Part shown: piece after piece, positions 63,769-64,000 of the stretch
How the letters are laid out: each line of letters begins with the position of its first letter
Numbering within the stretch: position 1 is the first letter of the stretch
Origin: Chitinophagales bacterium
Lineage (GTDB): Bacteria; Bacteroidota; Bacteroidia; Chitinophagales; UBA2359
Reading direction: 5' to 3'
Length of the DNA: 64,000 bases
Assembly: GCA_041392475.1 (NCBI GenBank)
Contig: JAWKLZ010000001.1
Coordinates: 3,100,001 to 3,164,000 of the forward strand
The notes under the pieces: model-generated
What the model was told of the DNA's origin: nothing
What the model saw: only the letters and a program-made list of their open reading frames with translations
Database searches by the model: none
Program-made: the position numbers and the translations under genes

Positions 63769-64000
63769 TTATTTCGCTTCAATCACCTGCAATGCCGCAT
63801 CATTTTTCGCTAGAATAAAGCAGCTTTTCCCTGCAATGTGAATCCGAGCAATATTCCTAACCTGACCTTCAATAGACAGATTCCCAATCGGATAACTTTG
63901 CAGTTGGATATTGCCATTGTCGTCAATAGACAAAACATTGCCAAAATTGGCATCGTAGCGTCCCAATTCCACATTGTTTTCGTAGAAATTTCCGCCCAAA
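63769..64000 (-). CDS. C-terminal end of a VCBS/FG-GAP-type protein
   Basis: The last 77 codons of a gene that continues past the window's right edge. The visible sequence (GRYDANFGNVLSIDDNGNIQ, then IEGQVRNIARIHIAGKSCFI and LAKNDAALQVIEAK) matches the final blade and tail of VCBS repeat/CRTAC1-like beta-propeller proteins common in this phylum. Its stop codon (63769-63771) touches the inverted repeat of the IS-like element. Confidence 0.6.
   Translation of the reverse strand, partial: LGGNFYENNVELGRYDANFGNVLSIDDNGNIQLQSYPIGNLSIEGQVRNIARIHIAGKSCFILAKNDAALQVIEAK

Overview
The window looks like a chromosomal segment of a Bacteroidota bacterium, probably of the Saprospiria/Chitinophagia type. 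The evidence is two proteins with type IX secretion (T9SS) C-terminal sorting domains, promoters of the TAnnTTTG class, a bacillithiol deacetylase, several Bacteroidota-style lipoproteins, AT-rich intergenic DNA and few clear Shine-Dalgarno sites. No rRNA, tRNA, CRISPR array or phage module was found.

Layout. (a) 1-490: 5' part of an unknown gene behind a promoter carrying two TGACATGT sites. (b) 0.5-8.3 kb: a LolD-like ABC ATPase, a TMTC-like membrane/TPR protein, then a polysaccharide block with a GH113-like lipoprotein, a DPM1-like GT2, a cellulose/mannan-synthase-like GT2 and a GH5 mannanase-like enzyme. (c) 8.3-19.9 kb: the most unusual region. It has an ECF-type sigma factor, a 188-aa protein with an anti-sigma-like N terminus, two large TPR-CHAT (caspase-like) proteases and the relic of a third. 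The 3' end of each CHAT copy is followed by a tandem GGTCAC element (21-bp period) and then a different cargo gene: a SET protein, a STAS protein, or a dioxygenase plus an ATP-grasp ligase. A variant of the element lies in front of the sigma gene itself. A 268-bp MITE-like insertion sits between two of the units. (d) 20-27.7 kb: stress and housekeeping genes (double Usp, RtcB RNA ligase, calcineurin-like phosphoesterase, OmpR-type regulator, TerB-like protein, a two-lobed retropepsin-like protease, YchF). (e) 28-39 kb: two secreted giants, a 1222-aa T9SS type A protein and a 2313-aa lectin plus Ig-like-repeat adhesin with a T9SS type B tail and a four-module super-repeat. (f) 39-45.3 kb: envelope sugar genes (TPR-GT9, WecA/MraY-like, GT4) with a fluoride channel, a decayed glycosyltransferase and a repeat-rich peptidoglycan-binding protein. 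(g) 45.5-51.8 kb: sulfur amino acid and thiol genes (BshB1, two Cys/Met PLP enzymes, divergent Lrp regulator), a GNAT, an OmpA lipoprotein and a zinc aminopeptidase-like enzyme. (h) 51.8-64 kb: HtrA protease, DapF, CorA, transglutaminase-like and M48 proteins, two sugar-lipid type glycosyltransferases, SucC, and a short IS-like remnant next to the end of a VCBS/FG-GAP-type protein.

The cell-envelope and polysaccharide genes dominate and fit a surface-attached or gliding organism that secretes adhesins by T9SS. The sigma/CHAT locus is the best candidate for an undescribed system: a protease-controlled transcription unit in which the CHAT 3' end plus a shared promoter element appears to act as a repeated landing place for variable cargo genes.
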